Shown here: positions 63,205 through 64,000 of the stretch, one piece after another
Layout: each line of letters begins with the position of its first letter
How positions within the stretch are numbered: position 1 is the stretch's first letter
Assembly (NCBI RefSeq): GCF_023016805.1
Contig: NZ_JALKCH010000006.1
Span: 1-64,000, forward strand
Length of the DNA: 64,000 nucleotides
Source: Ancylobacter crimeensis
Lineage (GTDB): Bacteria > Pseudomonadota > Alphaproteobacteria > Rhizobiales > Xanthobacteraceae
Direction of reading: 5' to 3'
Notes under the pieces: model-generated
The model's input: only the letters and a program-made list of their open reading frames with translations
Told to the model about the DNA's origin: nothing
The model's database searches: none
Position numbers and translations under genes: made by a program

Positions 63205-64000
63205 GGCCGTGCCCCGCCGAGCGGCAGCGCGCCGAGGAAGCCGTCGGTGTAGCCGAGATTGGCCGATATGCTCGATGCCAGCAGATCGTAGCGTCCCGGC
63301 CGAGGCAGCCGAACCTCGGCCTCATAGAGGGCGCCGTCGGTGCGGCGCAGCTTCACGCGCTCCTGCCAACCGCTGTGCCGGTCGAACACAAGAAGCGTCA
63401 GATCAGAAACAGAATCAACAGGCTGAGCGCTTTCCTTCGGAGGATCGAGCCGCACTTCGATGGTCGTATACAGCGGATCGGCGCGGTCGGCCGGGCGGGC
63501 GCCGACAAAGGCGGGGCGCGGCTTGGGCACCTCGGTCGGCGGCGGTCTCCCTCCCTCCAGCTCCACGCTTGCACAGGCCTGAAAGCGCGGCCGCGGGGCG
63601 GCGAGGACCAGCGTATAGGCCCCGCCGTCCTGCGCCCGGATGACGCCGCGATAGAACCCCGGCGCCACCTCGCGCACGGAGGGATCGAAGATGTCGAGCG
63701 CGATGGCGGCGCGGCGATAATTCGAGAAATTCCCGCTCGGTGCCATCATGCCTTCATTGTAGCGATAGACGGCGCCGTCGGTCGGATTGGCGAAGAGCAG
63801 GCCGTCGCCGCCGGGGGCCGCAACGGTCAACGCCGCACCCGATCCGCCGGGAGCGGCACGGCCGAGTTGCACCGACACCGGCGCCAGCTTGCCGGCCCGC
63901 AGATCGGCGATCGACCAGAGGGTGGCGCGCCCTTCGGAAGCGCCGATCGCATAGATGAAGCGCTCGCTCACCAGCAGCGCATCCGCCGCGGCCGGCGCAT
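63201..64000 (-). CDS. Exported protein of unknown function, start beyond window end
   Basis: The frame stays open to the window edge. The visible part reads ADALLVSERFIYAIGASEGR and later LLFANPTDGAVYRYNEGMMA, GVIRAQDGGAYTLVLAAPRP and RYDLLASSISANLGYTDG. Several short beta segments with YAIG, YRYNEG and VFDR look like a beta-propeller or immunoglobulin-like exported protein. The GTG at 63971 could be taken as a start, but coding composition continues upstream, so it is treated as 5'-truncated. It is coupled to the SCO gene by a four-base overlap. Function unknown. Confidence 0.65.
   Translation of the reverse strand, partial: APAAADALLVSERFIYAIGASEGRATLWSIADLRAGKLAPVSVQLGRAAPGGSGAALTVAAPGGDGLLFANPTDGAVYRYNEGMMAPSGNFSNYRRAAIALDIFDPSVREVAPGFYRGVIRAQDGGAYTLVLAAPRPRFQACASVELEGGRPPPTEVPKPRPAFVGARPADRADPLYTTIEVRLDPPKESAQPVDSVSDLTLLVFDRHSGWQERVKLRRTDGALYEAEVRLPRPGRYDLLASSISANLGYTDGFLGALPLGGARP

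Noticed and set aside
1-64000. tRNA or rRNA genes and transposases
   Set aside because: No cloverleaf-like conserved segments, rRNA signatures or transposase motifs were recognised anywhere in the window.

Overview
The window is a GC-rich chromosomal segment of an alphaproteobacterium. A MucR/Ros-type regulator (26434-26904), the alphaproteobacterial EtfB N-terminus, several ABC importers for amino-acid and sugar/polyol-type solutes, and a dispersed inverted repeat of a kind I recall from Hyphomicrobiales intergenic regions all point to that order. A Xanthobacteraceae-like host (Ancylobacter/Starkeya/Xanthobacter) is a guess only. I see no rRNA, tRNA, CRISPR array, transposase or phage gene. 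The whole window reads as a metabolic accessory and nutrient-uptake region.

Region 1 (1-10900) looks devoted to N-methylated compounds and imino acids. It holds the start of etfB, an N-methylproline-demethylase-type FMN/FAD flavoprotein, a ProC-family reductase, an Ldh-family imino-acid reductase overlapping ProC tail to tail, and a second trimethylamine-dehydrogenase-type flavoprotein. On the opposite strand follow a complete polar amino-acid type ABC importer, a TetR regulator and a cupin of the DMSP-lyase family.

Region 2 (10976-19407, all minus) encodes most of the pipecolate/2-aminoadipate branch of lysine catabolism: L-pipecolate oxidase, a LysR regulator, 2-oxoadipate dioxygenase/decarboxylase (HglS), D-2-hydroxyglutarate dehydrogenase (YdiJ type) and aminoadipate semialdehyde dehydrogenase. 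Region 1 could feed it with pipecolate-type imino acids.

Region 3 (19612-26904) is mixed: a YbaK-domain protein, ilvD, a repeat-rich gap, an SDR gene bracketed by two inverted copies of an about 105-bp repeat, a MocR regulator divergent from tenA, and mucR with a strong terminator.

Region 4 (27345-38519, all plus) is a catecholate siderophore locus: an iron-chelate binding protein, a YncE-like beta-propeller, then entC, entE, entB (isochorismatase only), a free-standing aryl carrier protein, a one-module entF NRPS with the serine code, and entA. The last six genes overlap one another by four bases at every junction. The expected product is an enterobactin-like 2,3-dihydroxybenzoyl-serine compound. 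No phosphopantetheinyl transferase, receptor, permease or esterase is in the window.

Region 5 (38532-48274) pairs a LacI regulator, an Asp/Glu racemase-family protein and an aldo/keto reductase (minus) with a divergent ribose-type ABC importer and a two-subunit dihydroxyacetone-kinase-type DhaK/DhaL (plus). The gap between them is rich in candidate LacI operators.

Region 6 (48347-59807) is a polyol operon on the minus strand: family-1 binding protein, SIS-domain isomerase, two MalFG-type permeases, sugar-phosphate epimerase, SorC regulator, UgpC-type ATPase, xylitol/sorbitol-type dehydrogenase, ribitol-2-dehydrogenase-type SDR and an FGGY pentulose kinase that carries a one-base frameshift. 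An inositol-monophosphatase-family gene diverges from it.

Region 7 (59820-64000, minus, cut by the window end) is a tightly packed set of exported proteins: a beta-rich protein cut by the window end, a SCO1/SenC protein, a fusion of cytochrome c with a Leu/Ile/Val-type binding protein, and a 491-residue secreted protein of unknown role. This is the least explained part of the window.
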